Part shown: positions 43,001 through 53,149 of the stretch, piece after piece
Layout: the number at the start of each line of letters is the position of its first letter
Position numbering within the stretch: position 1 is the stretch's first letter
NCBI RefSeq assembly: GCF_000315915.1
Contig: NC_020186.1
Span: 1,860,001-1,924,000 of the forward strand
Direction: 5' to 3'
Length of the DNA stretch: 64,000 bases
Origin: Henningerozyma blattae CBS 6284
Taxonomy: Eukaryota > Ascomycota > Saccharomycetes > Saccharomycetales > Saccharomycetaceae
The notes under the pieces: model-generated
Databases searched by the model: none
Seen by the model: only the letters and a program-made list of their open reading frames with translations
Told to the model about the DNA's origin: nothing
Program-made: the position numbers and the translations under genes

Positions 43001-45114
43001 AGAATATAACGAATTCAATGATTACAATATTGGTAAGAAGATCTCTTTTAAATAATAAGAGAGACCAAACCAATGGTAGTATTGGGTCAAATAGTATTCA
43101 AAGTGTTTTCTCGATCCCTGTTACTCAAGAAGAAGCCTTACAGACCTTGAATGCTGTAACATATAGAATTGACAAGAATGAAGTACATCAAAGCTTAGCT
43201 ATAGCTCGTTTCAATTTACTTAATTTATTTTTACCTCCTGTTGATGCTAGTGAATTTATCGAAGATCCCACTAGTAGGAAAGTTAGATTAATCAAACCAA
43301 GTGAAGGAGGTGATCTGAATATGAGAAGAATTCTAGTAGATGATATAGAACCTAGATTTACACCAATGGAACATAAGCCATTAGTTAGATATGATAAGTC
43401 TCTTTTATCTCATTTTAATGAAGACCAACTTACAGCTATTGATAAAGTAATGAGAACAGAGGACTATTCTTTAATTCTTGGGATGCCAGGTACAGGTAAA
43501 ACTACTGTTATTGCTACGATAATTCAAATTTTAGTTGCTGCTGGAAAAAGTGTATTGCTGACATCCTATACTCATTCTGCAGTAGATAATATTATATTAA
43601 AATTGAAAAACATCAAAAAATCGCAACTTGTTCGACTAGGTTCTCCTAATAAGATACATCCAAAAGTCTTGAAATTTATACCAGCTTATGAAAATTCGGA
43701 GACTTTTAATGAAATAATGAATGATATAAATGACAAATCAATAGTTGCCACCACATCGCTAGGTATAGGGCATCTATTATTTTCGATGAGAGAAAAAGAT
43801 TTTGATTATGTGATCCTTGACGAAGCAAGTCAAATATCTATGCCTGTTGCACTAGGTCCGTTACGTTATGGGAAGAAATTTATTATGGTTGGCGATCATT
43901 ATCAGTTACCTCCATTAGTTAAAAACGAAGTTGCAAGATTAGGTGGATTAGCCAAATCACCATTTGAGATTTTATGTGAGAAACATCCAAACGCCGTGAT
44001 TAATTTGACATTTCAATATAGAATGAACAAAGACATAATGAAATTATCTAACTTCTTAATATACGAAAATAAATTGAAATGTGGGTCTGAAAAAATTGCG
44101 AATCAAAAACTGGATATCCATTTCAACTTAAATGAAACTAGTAAAGATTCACTTAAAAAGTATCAAACCAATAAGAAAGAAAATAATTGGATCAGAGAGA
44201 TATTAGAACCTGAAAGAAGGGTTGTATTTTTAAACTACGATAATTGTTTAGATATTCAAGAGACCAGTCTAAATGATAGCATCAGTAACGATGGGGAAGT
44301 CGCAATCATAAAAAATATCATTGACGGGAAAATGATTTATGACAATGGGAGTTACGATAAAAACGATGATATTGGTATCATGGCTCTTTATAGAGGACAA
44401 TTAGGTAAGTTGAAGAAAAGATTTGACGATGAAAAATACCATGGACTGGAGATATTAACTGTAGACCAGTTTCAAGGGCGTGATAAAGATCTTGTTGTAA
44501 TTTCGATGGTAAGATCTAACGAGCGATTGCAAGGTGGCCAATTATTAAAAGAACTGAGAAGAGTAAATGTGGCGATGAGCCGAGCCAAATGTAAGTTAAT
44601 TATAATTGGTAGTAAGAGCACAATAGGATCTGTTGTTGAAATTAAAAGCTTCATTAAACTATTAGAAAATGAGGGTTGGATATATGACTTACCATCCAAT
44701 TGTTTGACCACTTATAATTTTGCCCAAAACTTTGAAACAGGATTAGGAAATAGCATCACCGATAGCAATGGCGGTACAGTTATGGGACGTGGTGTAAACG
44801 TTACTAAAAAAGGATCGAAAAATATTACCAATACTAGTAATAACAGTAGCGTAAGAGAGCCTAGTGATACTGCTAATACCTCAACAACAAGCTCAAAAGA
44901 CAGTGGCGTCATTTTATCCGCATCAGGTATGGACGACGAGAATTTCACTCGAGGTGAGAAGGAAGACAATACATCTAAACAAAGATATCATCCTACAAAG
45001 TTTAAAAAGAGCCAAACAGCTATAAAGAATATCACCAGCGAATCAAAATTTGTCCAAGACAAGGCAATTATCAAGCAAGCGTTAACGGAGTTGAAAAAAA
45101 CCGAATTCAAATGA
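40021..45114 (+). CDS. DNA2: Dna2 nuclease-helicase
   Basis: This 1,697-residue homologue of S. cerevisiae Dna2 (1,522 residues, YHR164C) cleaves long Okazaki flaps, resects double-strand breaks with Sgs1 and processes stalled forks. The N-terminal ~490 residues are low-complexity, acidic and Ser/Asn-rich. The RecB-like nuclease domain has His627 (HELIQEG), Asp737 (GFLDATVEI), Glu754 and Lys756 (FEIKTGK). The four Fe-S cluster cysteines are Cys599 (DCQRR), Cys847, Cys850 and Cys856 (CEKCPIKQQC). The SF1B helicase has Walker A GMPGTGKTT (Gly1154-Thr1162), Walker B DEAS, motif III GDHYQLPP, QYRMN, VDQFQGRDKD and VAMSRAK. About 120 Ser/Thr/Asn-rich residues follow the helicase. All catalytic residues I looked for are present. 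Confidence 0.97.
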   Translation: MDPLKNRKDRLNKKRLNNNAIIPNERPESDSKKSKKLVTRPSKKYKFAPINNTGMRRPTDGVLKTISVAKIRNTSNKATNSLNSKNDLTLLEYPKPAIKAVKSQSDSDIKSTTISAADINKSKKISAHTHSLTDLSRPDFAPSQEVIWNYQPPEKDISLQEPILESDGENELLVNITTDVEESINGKVPSTPGVPQYLRGALNFSTIDFNKNQSSPPRVIQPEKDNKINELNSATDRSEFLKQSYRDIDDILGDIKDNFPIETSPPPITRLQSSPSRNKINIQEQVVKNKLSLSSDNCIDDDDDSLIDILTQMNTDNSNVKQTTMNSNIPKEEPNILSSSISSHKSAVQPNISAEPAYISKNVIADSTLQAEFQLDNNQSAKSHNFEENSAQIHKATLNLISKGNSIKNTELAKSKNCNSNLSVENIDMLDSDDSLEDSLIGFLEERPRTQRLQTIPTLLQSQPNDNNHMNTISSTNESPDVNSELSEFAKCAVERKGVVRLVIKSIKELQLPKIGLQKILTCIDKDNKTVPVIVRSPWVICDYAEKDVIHIIEGKNIMNKRLLSDDKDPKTGLINDNILILNPDLLLSATTIGTAIDCQRRAVIQSLFKDSGGEPSLPMTIGNIVHELIQEGIKHKIQNNSITTKYLQNNLTSLLENNKFSILICNSSIDEVRKEIETNHLKNVYEFLDKCIDTINKGEPIPVSGSSKTERMAISNIIDIEENIWSPMYGIKGFLDATVEIRNAAGKTIAPFEIKTGKLRNISHEAQGFVYTMLLNDRYELPIEFCLLYYSRDSHMTKYPKILNHLKHLILSRNIVSTYLKYQLNELTNSRQFRMQLPPLPHSSKCEKCPIKQQCMVLDKLLGDNEFTMNSSLKEDYSLITNHLLENEHKYRTFFQYYNDLITKEESSISSLNKEMFLLDSKTRESLSGKCLSQLTVTGWTKNSDRQESYLYTFARSNSDKEHNFLSSHLVENDMVIISDENGHFCLSQGIVQNITNSMITILVRRSLLNNKRDQTNGSIGSNSIQSVFSIPVTQEEALQTLNAVTYRIDKNEVHQSLAIARFNLLNLFLPPVDASEFIEDPTSRKVRLIKPSEGGDLNMRRILVDDIEPRFTPMEHKPLVRYDKSLLSHFNEDQLTAIDKVMRTEDYSLILGMPGTGKTTVIATIIQILVAAGKSVLLTSYTHSAVDNIILKLKNIKKSQLVRLGSPNKIHPKVLKFIPAYENSETFNEIMNDINDKSIVATTSLGIGHLLFSMREKDFDYVILDEASQISMPVALGPLRYGKKFIMVGDHYQLPPLVKNEVARLGGLAKSPFEILCEKHPNAVINLTFQYRMNKDIMKLSNFLIYENKLKCGSEKIANQKLDIHFNLNETSKDSLKKYQTNKKENNWIREILEPERRVVFLNYDNCLDIQETSLNDSISNDGEVAIIKNIIDGKMIYDNGSYDKNDDIGIMALYRGQLGKLKKRFDDEKYHGLEILTVDQFQGRDKDLVVISMVRSNERLQGGQLLKELRRVNVAMSRAKCKLIIIGSKSTIGSVVEIKSFIKLLENEGWIYDLPSNCLTTYNFAQNFETGLGNSITDSNGGTVMGRGVNVTKKGSKNITNTSNNSSVREPSDTANTSTTSSKDSGVILSASGMDDENFTRGEKEDNTSKQRYHPTKFKKSQTAIKNITSESKFVQDKAIIKQALTELKKTEFK

Positions 45115-45364
45115 TAACCATGATAGTTATTTACTACGTTAAGGACGATTTTGATTAAATTCGTTAAAAACGTGGGTGAGTTTTTACGTACAAACAATGT
45201 AGTATCAATTTCTATTAGATTATATTTGATCACATTAGGCTATGTAGCGGAGTGAAGTCGATCTACTGAAAAGCAAAAGCCTTTGAGCCGTTAGTAATAA
45301 AGCATCGCAGGCAAGTGTACAGAAAAGGCAGCAGTGGAGATCGAGAGATCCAATGATATAACAG

Positions 45365-45401
<37 letters not shown>

Positions 45402-45524
45402 GCCTAATATAGAAACAAATAAGTAAATAAAGCCTAATTGAATAGTAAATCGTAATTTAAAGCCTTCTGGAGGTTCTAAAGATGGAAATTCCCAACAGAA
45501 TGATGAACAATGAACATATCAAAT
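45115..45524. other. DNA2 3' flank with a GC-richer segment and a 31-base poly-A tract
   Basis: Bases ~45240-45364 are markedly less AT-rich than usual for intergenic DNA here and include the short dyad GATCGAGAGATC. They run straight into 31 consecutive A residues at 45365-45395. No tRNA or snoRNA fold could be completed by eye. Confidence 0.45.
45365..45395. repeat. Poly-A tract (31 bases)
   Basis: Uninterrupted A31 on the plus strand, the longest homopolymer in the window. It ends the GC-richer segment and lies downstream of the minus-strand relic. Confidence 0.95.
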
Positions 45525-46314
45525 TCAAACAAAATAGAAACAACCTTCATACATCCATGCATCACTCAGAATTGCCCACATGGCATTAAACTCTTCATAA
45601 TTCTCGCGGAACAGCTGTTCTTGTTGTTGTTGTTGTCATCATCACCCATGAACATATCAGTACTGTTTTTGCCTGTCAACATGAATACCTGTGGTGACCA
45701 CGTTTGCAGCTTTTGTAAGCAACTTTCTCTGCCACAGGAACTCTAAAGGCCCAATCGCTATCGGAACCAAACTCCCAAATAGTGTGAGCTAAAGTAGGTT
45801 CATAGCAAATGTGGTCACAGCTTGTTCCAGGTCTCTTACCACCCCAAAACTACTATAATTGAGTAACAAGAAGTTGCCTAAAATGTTGAAAAAGTTTCAT
45901 CTCTGTAATTGTCGGTTCATCGTTTCCCGGTTTATACCCACCAAATAAGGAAAAATAACGATACCGAGATCGCATGATAACGCTACGCGATGACTTAGTG
46001 AAGGAAACCTTAGGATGGCTCTTAGACATGCACTGACCTACAAAAAGATTTTGTAAGTTTAACCTTAAAGTTGCCTGGAGAAAACCTGGAGATGGTAGTT
46101 TTTGCCAGATTTTAAAGTTTGCCAGTCGGTACGCTCTATATGTGTTCTAAGAATCTCTGAAGCAAACGTAAGTTTATGAGATGAGGTGTAGATTGGTTGA
46201 GTAAGAGCTAGTGGGGTCACAGTATTAGCCTAGAAAGACTAAGAAGTCAAAGAATAGTTTCCTGTGGGAGGCAAACATGGAGTGAACACTTTGATTTTTA
46301 TGGATTACGAAATA
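45525..46314 (-). pseudogene. Probable decayed protein-coding gene of unknown identity
   Basis: On the minus strand one reading phase gives long stop-free stretches separated by single stops. 46228-46314 includes HSMFASHRKLFFDFLVFLG. 45856-46146 has 97 codons, including LRLNLQNLFVGQCMSKSHPK and RYRYFSLFGGYKPGNDEPT. After a TAG TAG pair, 45679-45849 includes LAHTIWEFGSDSDWAFRVPV. Two other phases then carry on: 45566-45718 (MLTGKNSTDMFMGDDDNNNN) and 45525-45635 (QQQQQEQLFRENYEEFNAMW). The phase changes lie at or near an (AAC)n/(CAA)n repeat. GC is about 47% in the best stretch, against roughly 25-30% in true intergenic DNA here. No start codon opens a long frame. This pattern suggests a gene inactivated by several nonsense and frameshift changes. 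I cannot name the parent family. S. cerevisiae synteny predicts no gene here. Confidence 0.45.
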
Positions 46315-49300
46315 TCACCCTGTGCTAGTTTCTCCAATCGCAAGCCTGCTGTACGAAAAAGGATAATAGTGAGACTAAACGAGTTAAGGCAGAGCAAGGT
46401 GTGAAAAACCGGTAAGACTTGACAGTGTGGGACGTGGGCCTATGGGGAAACTCACATTTCACAATGCACATTATTACGAGAGGCGGAGAGTGTTGGCCGT
46501 ACCAGCGCACGGGACTTTTTAACATTTGGTTTACGTAGTGACTAGTAATAACAATATATGCCAAACAACATATAGACAAGAAGAGCCTTGATCCGTGAAT
46601 ATTTTCTTATTTGACGGAGTATGGTTATTTCATTATTCTTCAGTGTTCGTTTGCTTGTTCAAGAGGTTGTTATCTAGTTAAAGCATGAACAGAGACTAAT
46701 GTTAATATGATTGGTTAAGGTTTATAGATTAAGGTTAATGTGTGATGCTTTACTCCGTATTGTTATTTTGTCTGTAAAATGTGTGGTGTTTTTGTTTACT
46801 AGTTGCTACTTTTGATAATTACTTATTTTATAGAGTTTTGTGTCTAATGCCTGTAATATCATACAAGCTGGATATGAACTTCGGACGAACTGAATACTAT
46901 CTTTAGAAGGATAATGGATTGTCATTTGTGGTCAGTCATTGCTTGAATTTTTTTATCGTGATTGTAAGTTGTCCAATAATCACAAAGCGATATAAACAAG
47001 AATGTACAAATTCTAACACAATTTCATGCTTTTAACAATAAACATGAGAAATTATGTTATATTCATCATTATGAAGTGTATGATGAACTACTAACCCAGA
47101 AGGGTAGATAGAATCTTAAAACTCTCATTTTAACGGTCCAATTATCTTGATTATTATGAAATAAAATGTTAATTATAATTAGTCACCCAGCCAACCAATG
47201 TATACCGAATATTCGATGTTTCAATAGGCAGTTACTTATCTTATTTTTGTTTCCTACTGAAATCACAGCCTACATTTACACTTTCTATTGTATGCAATGC
47301 ACGATATATTTCTAAATATTAACATTTTCTACAATAATTCATCCTTACATACTCTGCCACACAATAAGTTCCCACAAGCCAACTTGTCTGTTTTTGTAGT
47401 CGCTTATTATATTTATTGCTTTTTTTACCTTATTTATTTATTTCTCCTTCCATCGTCTTTTAAACCGAAGGCCGATGATTAAGTGGCTCTTTGTTAAATT
47501 GATAGGTGCGTGCGTTTCTCAAGACCTCCATATGCTTTTACAAGTATAAATTTAATTTCTAAATTTAATTAATAATTTAGATTATACAACGTTGATTTCT
47601 AAGCAACATGTTTTTTTTTTTTCTGAAAAATTGACATCATAATTGGTCTCTAAGATAGGATAACATTATTTTTCCGTTGTTATGGCCAGGAGGGAATTTC
47701 TGCTCCTGTAGTTATTTTTCCTATTGCATTTAATAACCCCTACGATTTTAATTTTGATTTCTATATATATACTTTTCACGTTCCTTTAATGATAGCCTAA
47801 CTACCACAGTCTGGGCTATGGGCTTTTTTAGGCAATTTAATAATCAAGATGGATTCGATTTGTTTACTGTAGTATTTTCTTTATTTTGATGTTTAACGTT
47901 CTGTTTTATTTTTTATTTTTATTTTTATTTTTATTTTTACTTTTTTTTTTTAAATTTCACTAGACTTTCTTTTTAGGTGTTACTGATAAACTTAACCCTA
48001 CGAGTTCTTCTCAGTTAATATCTAGGAGTATTTTTTACTTTGATGCATCAATAACTTTTTGCTTTTTGTTTTTTAGTTCGCTCTGGATCCTCTCAGTCAG
48101 CTTCTGTGAGGTATATTTTGGGTCGGTATTAACCACCACTTGTTTAGCTGGTTGCAGCTGTTGAATACTATTGCAGATGATAGTGATGATGGTACTCATT
48201 CCTTCGCCGAAAATTCTCTGTAGTTGTGTTACTAGATTCAATCATATACCCATATCGGCAGATCTTCCAGATTTTGGATATTTCCTGTTAATAATATCTG
48301 GAGACCTTACAGGTATTTGAAACTTAACAAGATCGGGACACTCGTCCCAATATATTTCCTATCCTATCTTGGTTTGATGGTTCTTCATCTGTGTGACAAC
48401 TAAACCCTTTAACCTTCAGTCTTTATGACCCGTTTTTTAAGAATTCCGAATACTGGATCTACTAGTATCAATTTATTGCACTCCTTTCCTGTGATGTTCA
48501 ATATAATTTCATTATATTAATTGTATACACCGTTCTTGTCATTTCCTTCGTGATCGATCAACAATTGAGACTTTTTCCAAATTATTATTTTGATTGTGTT
48601 ATTTTTTAAGAAATTTTAAATTTACATCAACATTATCTTCAATTTGGCCATTTCTGCTTAACGAGGTGTGTGTATATATCGTAAAATAGCATTATTTTTA
48701 CTTCCCTTTGGCAACTTGGAACAGACGTTTTTTTTATTTAGCGATTAATTGTACTCCTATCTAGCATTTCTGGCTATTTTGATGTTTAAATAACTATTTA
48801 TGGTGTATCTTTTAAAATTAGAAACTATACAGCCAATCAATATACCAACTCACAACAAGAAAGGGACTTTAGACAATCAATAAACTCTTTAAGCTCTACA
48901 TCTATAGTTAAGGCACTTGGCCAGACGCAAAGTGGAATAAGCCTAAAAAAAAGCTTCTACATCTGACATATCTCATTTGATTGCTTTTTACTATCGGTTA
49001 TTTTTTTCCAAAATTATTTCCCAATTGTATTTTGTTAATTAGTGTTTCATTACAATTTTTGTTGCTACTCGTATTAATACAACGGCAGAATTTACTAATT
49101 CAATATCTCTTATTTGTTCAGTGGAATACACGTTACTATCCTAAAGAAGCCTAGACTATTTAGGGTATTATTCAAAAACCAAAACCATCACATTATTGAA
49201 CTTTACCATTAAGGGTCATTTGTGACATTATTTACTGTTTTTTTCGTATTACTTTAAATTTTAAATCTTGTTTTACACTATCCCCATAGAGATCATCCAT

Positions 49301-50015
49301 CTCTCAAAAGATTATCAAATCAGCTTAATTCTTCTCCTTTTTTTTGGTCATTTTATAAAAACTACTCTAGGTAACAACACTCTCATTGTCATCTCTGTAG
49401 CTTTTGCAAAATCTCTCTACTTAAAGTTTAACGAACCGACAGAATAATTTTGAAGTATTATAATATTTTTTTTTCTTTTGGGACCCTGAAGTAGCCTATT
49501 ATTAATAGTAATAAGCTTTTTTTTATCAGTGGAGTGCCTACGATTGATAGTATTCTCCATTTTAGTTCTATTCAATATCTGTTATATTTTATTTTTTTTT
49601 TGAAGATTTTTATTTGCAAAATTTATTGATATTTTAATAACTTAGGATTTACATTTAAAGTTTGATTCTTTTTTATTGGTTTTTCTCTGATTGTCCAATA
49701 ATAGCATATTAAATTCATTGAAAAGACGTATATTATACCAAAAAAAGAGAATTATAGTCATTAGCCTTCCCTTGCACTACAGTTTACACATTTTTCTAAT
49801 TTAAATTTTCTGAAAGAAATTAAAAGTTTGAAATAAAGAAAAAAAAATAGATAAATATTTTTAAAATTACTAAAATATATTTATTTATTCTATTCAGCCC
49901 CAACTAGGAGTATTTTTTTTCTCGTATTTATTTAGTCATAAATATCTTAAAACGATAAGAAACTTCGACATATAATTTTTGAATTTAATCATTTACAAAA
50001 CAAATATAAAAGAGA
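46315..50015. other. Long gene-poor region upstream of RIE1
   Basis: 3.7 kb. Bases 46315-46580 may extend the relic: a minus-strand frame of 84 codons (46325-46579) has no ATG at its start and no recognisable domain. The rest is very AT-rich. An (ATTTTT)n tract lies at about 47910-47945. A minus-strand frame at 48035-48241 gives a 54-residue peptide from its first ATG (MSTIITIICNSIQQLQPAKQ), possibly a small gene or remnant. The last ~1.7 kb is likely the RIE1 promoter and a long 5' leader. No RNA gene was identified. Confidence 0.4.
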
Positions 50016-52835
50016 ATGTCTGAAAGTACGGTAGATTATGAGCCTGAAATTTCTCCATCATTAAAAGTTATTAAATCAGTTACTCGGACTGATTCTGAAA
50101 AATCTCTATCTAAATCAGATAATTGTGAATCTGAAAATACTTTAGTGTCACAATATTCCCCATCGGATTCAAATCAAGATTTAGAAAAGCATAGCAAAGT
50201 TTTGGAGCAATTAGCTAGCACTAATAAAATTACTGTCAGAATTAATTGGAATTATAGCATAGATGATATTAATGATAAAAAAAATAACTATGAACATAAC
50301 TCAGATAATAATAGTAATGAAATTATTACCAATATCAAAAATCAGCATATTGAATTAATTACTCAAATTGAAAGTTTGATTAAATCATCAAGAGGTATGC
50401 TAATAGAAACATCTGCGATAGAGGATTATGAGTTTTTATCAGATAAGAGAAGATTAGAATTTTTAAAAGAAAATATTAATATATTTACCTTTGAACAAGG
50501 CTCTAAGGAGTTCGCAAGTTCAGCAAAGAATAAATCTGATTCTGGTACATACACTTATCATGTTGTTTTGCAAGGCCAGACAAAAAAATCGGAAATCTTT
50601 GACAAATTATCAAATGATATCAAAAATGTCCTGATAGAGTCTGAAAATTTAGTTCAAAGGTGGTCTATAAGCATTAATAAGCATGCATTAACTCATCCAG
50701 GCAACCTTTATATTAGAGGAATTCCAAAAGATTTAACTATTGATGATCTGAAACCTATATTTGATACATTTGGTAAAGTTCTATCGTTAAAGATAATATG
50801 TGACTTAATTACCGGTGAGTCGTTAGGTTACGGTTTCATATCGTTTAAACTTGGGTCGGAAGCTTCAAATTGTATTAATAAATTAAATGGTACAGCCATG
50901 AATGGCTCTACCTTATTTATTAATTATCATGTGGAAAGGAAAGAAAGAGAGAAGGTCTTTTGGAACAACTTCAAGGAAAATAACGATGATAATAAGTTTA
51001 AGGGAATATTTATTGGAAATATTCCAAAATATAAAAATAACAAACAACTTGTAACAACGAAGGAAATAATAGAGAAAATTACAAAGTATTTGGAAGATGT
51101 TGTGCCAAATGCCTCAATTATATCATTTTATTTTCCAAAGCAGTGTCCTCCAAATGTTGGAGATAATCCACAAATTGAAGGCTTAGATAAAATCAAAGAT
51201 GAAGAAAATAGAAATAAGGAAGATGTGGAAGATGATGACACAATCACAGATGATGATTCCACCGCTGTGGTTTCGAAACAGAATAGTGATTCATTACCAT
51301 TCGATGATGATGAAACTTTGAAAGGCTATGGGTTTATTAAATTTCAAGAGCATGAGCATGCTATTGATGCTATGACTAAATTAGAAGATTTACGTTTGTT
51401 TGGTAATAAATTAATAATTAACAAGGCCATTCAAAGTAAATATTACAAAAATTTTAATGGCTTTGTTCCAAGATTGGAGGCACGTCATTCTGAACCATTT
51501 TCAACTAGATCTGATTACCCATTACCCAGGAGGAGAGCTTCAGATAATACATTCGTATCGCGGAATTCTAATTCAATGTTTCCTCCTAACGCAACATTTT
51601 TCCAAGGTCAACCAAATATCATCGCACCAACATTTTTTGAAAACACAATACCACCTGCATTCTTAACACCTTTTGGGCACTTAACACTCCCAAATAATGG
51701 AATGCCCATTAGCAGTACAACGCAAACGCAAACCTCTACAAGCACAACTGCCACTACACCACCTTTAGATCCACTCTTTATACCCAACCAAATCATGCCT
51801 AGGAAATCATATATTAGCCCGTTTTATTCTTATGGTAATATGGCAGCTCTGAATAATGGATATATGCCTAACACTATTGCATATACTTCTGGTGGTAATA
51901 CTTCCCCCGATAGAGTTGAAAATGAAATAAAAGTTAATAGTAACTCTAATAATAATGCAAGCTCAGGAAATAATCTAAACGTTAGTATTAATAACAATAA
52001 TTCTAATAGTAACAATAATAATAACAATAATAGTAATGGCAATGGTAATAATAATAGTAATAGTAATAAAAGCCATGGCCATAAGAATATTCACCACAAT
52101 CATAGTCACAGCACTAATAATATCAGAAATAGCATATCTATGATTCATTTGAACCAGCAGGGCCAATTACGCCCTTCGCAAGATCAAACTGTATATCAAA
52201 CTTTTGCATTCAATAACCATAATAATGGAAATGCCAGCAATAATATTATCACTACTAATAATCACAGCAATGGCATCCATTCAGCAAATAATTCAAACAA
52301 TAATAACATGGGCCATAATAATATGCATAATAACTTAAATAATAATGTTATGAATAATTTGAACACGAATATCAATAATAATGGAATGTCTAACATTTCT
52401 AATATGAGAAAGTATAGTATTCCATCACCTACTAATGACCAACAAGAATCAAATATATATATTAAGCATTTGCCATTAAGTTGGGTAGATCACGATTTAT
52501 ATAAATTTTATGAAAAATTTGGGCCAGTTATAAGTGCAAAGATTATTACTGTTGGTGGTAGTAAGATAAAAGCAAACAATCCCACAAATAATGCTGTTAA
52601 TGGTAATGAAAAAGATGCTGGGCATCTTGAGTTACCAATTGGTGCTTCTAAGGGATACGGGTTTGTTTATTTTAAGAATCCACTTGATGCGTCTAAGGCA
52701 GTTATGTCAACAGACGGCATTAAATTATTTGATGATCATATTTTATCAGTGTCCTTTGCCCAAAAGAAGGATAAAAAATTTAAAAATAAATTCTTTATTA
52801 ACTTTGATTTCTTAACTTTAAAAAGCAAATATTAA
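50016..52835 (+). CDS. RIE1: RNA-binding protein Rie1 (YGR250C homologue), three RRMs and Asn-rich region
   Basis: This 939-residue homologue of S. cerevisiae YGR250C/Rie1 (781 residues) is a cytoplasmic RNA-binding protein associated with stress granules and translation of bound mRNAs. RRM1 is near residues 229-306 (NLYIRGIPKDL...YGFISFK). RRM2 is near 328-480 (GIFIGNIPKYK...YGFIKFQ) and is split by a long acidic insertion (EDVEDDDTITDDDSTA). RRM3 is near 811-905 (NIYIKHLPLSW...YGFVYFK). Between RRM2 and RRM3 lies a ~330-residue low-complexity region with Thr-rich, Asn-rich and His/Asn-rich tracts, which is prion-like in composition. Synteny: YGR250C lies near YGR247W (CPD1), as here. It is convergent with CPD1. 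Confidence 0.9.
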   Translation: MSESTVDYEPEISPSLKVIKSVTRTDSEKSLSKSDNCESENTLVSQYSPSDSNQDLEKHSKVLEQLASTNKITVRINWNYSIDDINDKKNNYEHNSDNNSNEIITNIKNQHIELITQIESLIKSSRGMLIETSAIEDYEFLSDKRRLEFLKENINIFTFEQGSKEFASSAKNKSDSGTYTYHVVLQGQTKKSEIFDKLSNDIKNVLIESENLVQRWSISINKHALTHPGNLYIRGIPKDLTIDDLKPIFDTFGKVLSLKIICDLITGESLGYGFISFKLGSEASNCINKLNGTAMNGSTLFINYHVERKEREKVFWNNFKENNDDNKFKGIFIGNIPKYKNNKQLVTTKEIIEKITKYLEDVVPNASIISFYFPKQCPPNVGDNPQIEGLDKIKDEENRNKEDVEDDDTITDDDSTAVVSKQNSDSLPFDDDETLKGYGFIKFQEHEHAIDAMTKLEDLRLFGNKLIINKAIQSKYYKNFNGFVPRLEARHSEPFSTRSDYPLPRRRASDNTFVSRNSNSMFPPNATFFQGQPNIIAPTFFENTIPPAFLTPFGHLTLPNNGMPISSTTQTQTSTSTTATTPPLDPLFIPNQIMPRKSYISPFYSYGNMAALNNGYMPNTIAYTSGGNTSPDRVENEIKVNSNSNNNASSGNNLNVSINNNNSNSNNNNNNNSNGNGNNNSNSNKSHGHKNIHHNHSHSTNNIRNSISMIHLNQQGQLRPSQDQTVYQTFAFNNHNNGNASNNIITTNNHSNGIHSANNSNNNNMGHNNMHNNLNNNVMNNLNTNINNNGMSNISNMRKYSIPSPTNDQQESNIYIKHLPLSWVDHDLYKFYEKFGPVISAKIITVGGSKIKANNPTNNAVNGNEKDAGHLELPIGASKGYGFVYFKNPLDASKAVMSTDGIKLFDDHILSVSFAQKKDKKFKNKFFINFDFLTLKSKY

Positions 52836-53149
52836 AAAAAATACTAGAAACTATGTAAAAAATTCTAAATCAGCACTTTTTGTTACATATATACACCTAT
52901 ATACGGCAGCATGTAAGATTAATGTCAATATGTATCTTAATGTGTACAAACGACTGTTATATTGGTTTTCTGTAGTTAAAGAAATTAAGAAATATAAGAA
53001 AGTGTAGGAAGTGAATAATTAAAGAATAAGTATATTAAAAATAAATGCAGAAAAAATAGAGTACAAAATACGGGATACAAAAAATCATATAGTTATGTAA
53101 AATTGTAAAGTCTTTTATTCCATCTTTGGAAGAAGTGATAGTATAATAA
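52836..53149. other. Convergent intergenic region between RIE1 and CPD1
   Basis: 314 bp between two 3' ends. SOL4/SOL3 and MGA1, which lie between these genes in S. cerevisiae, are absent without visible remnants. Confidence 0.5.

Noticed and set aside
45510..45746. Plus-strand 78-codon frame opposite the relic
   Set aside because: Its Leu run is simply the complement of the minus-strand CAA repeat, and the minus strand gives far more protein-like text.
46776..46795. GTGTGGTGT, telomere-like, considered as part of a telomerase RNA template
   Set aside because: Only nine bases, with no second partial repeat on the opposite strand and no recognisable Sm, Ku or Est1 elements near it.
47085..47110. 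TACTAAC branch-point sequence followed by AG
   Set aside because: No GTATGT-type donor with coding sequence upstream and no exon downstream. A single TACTAAC is expected by chance in DNA this AT-rich.
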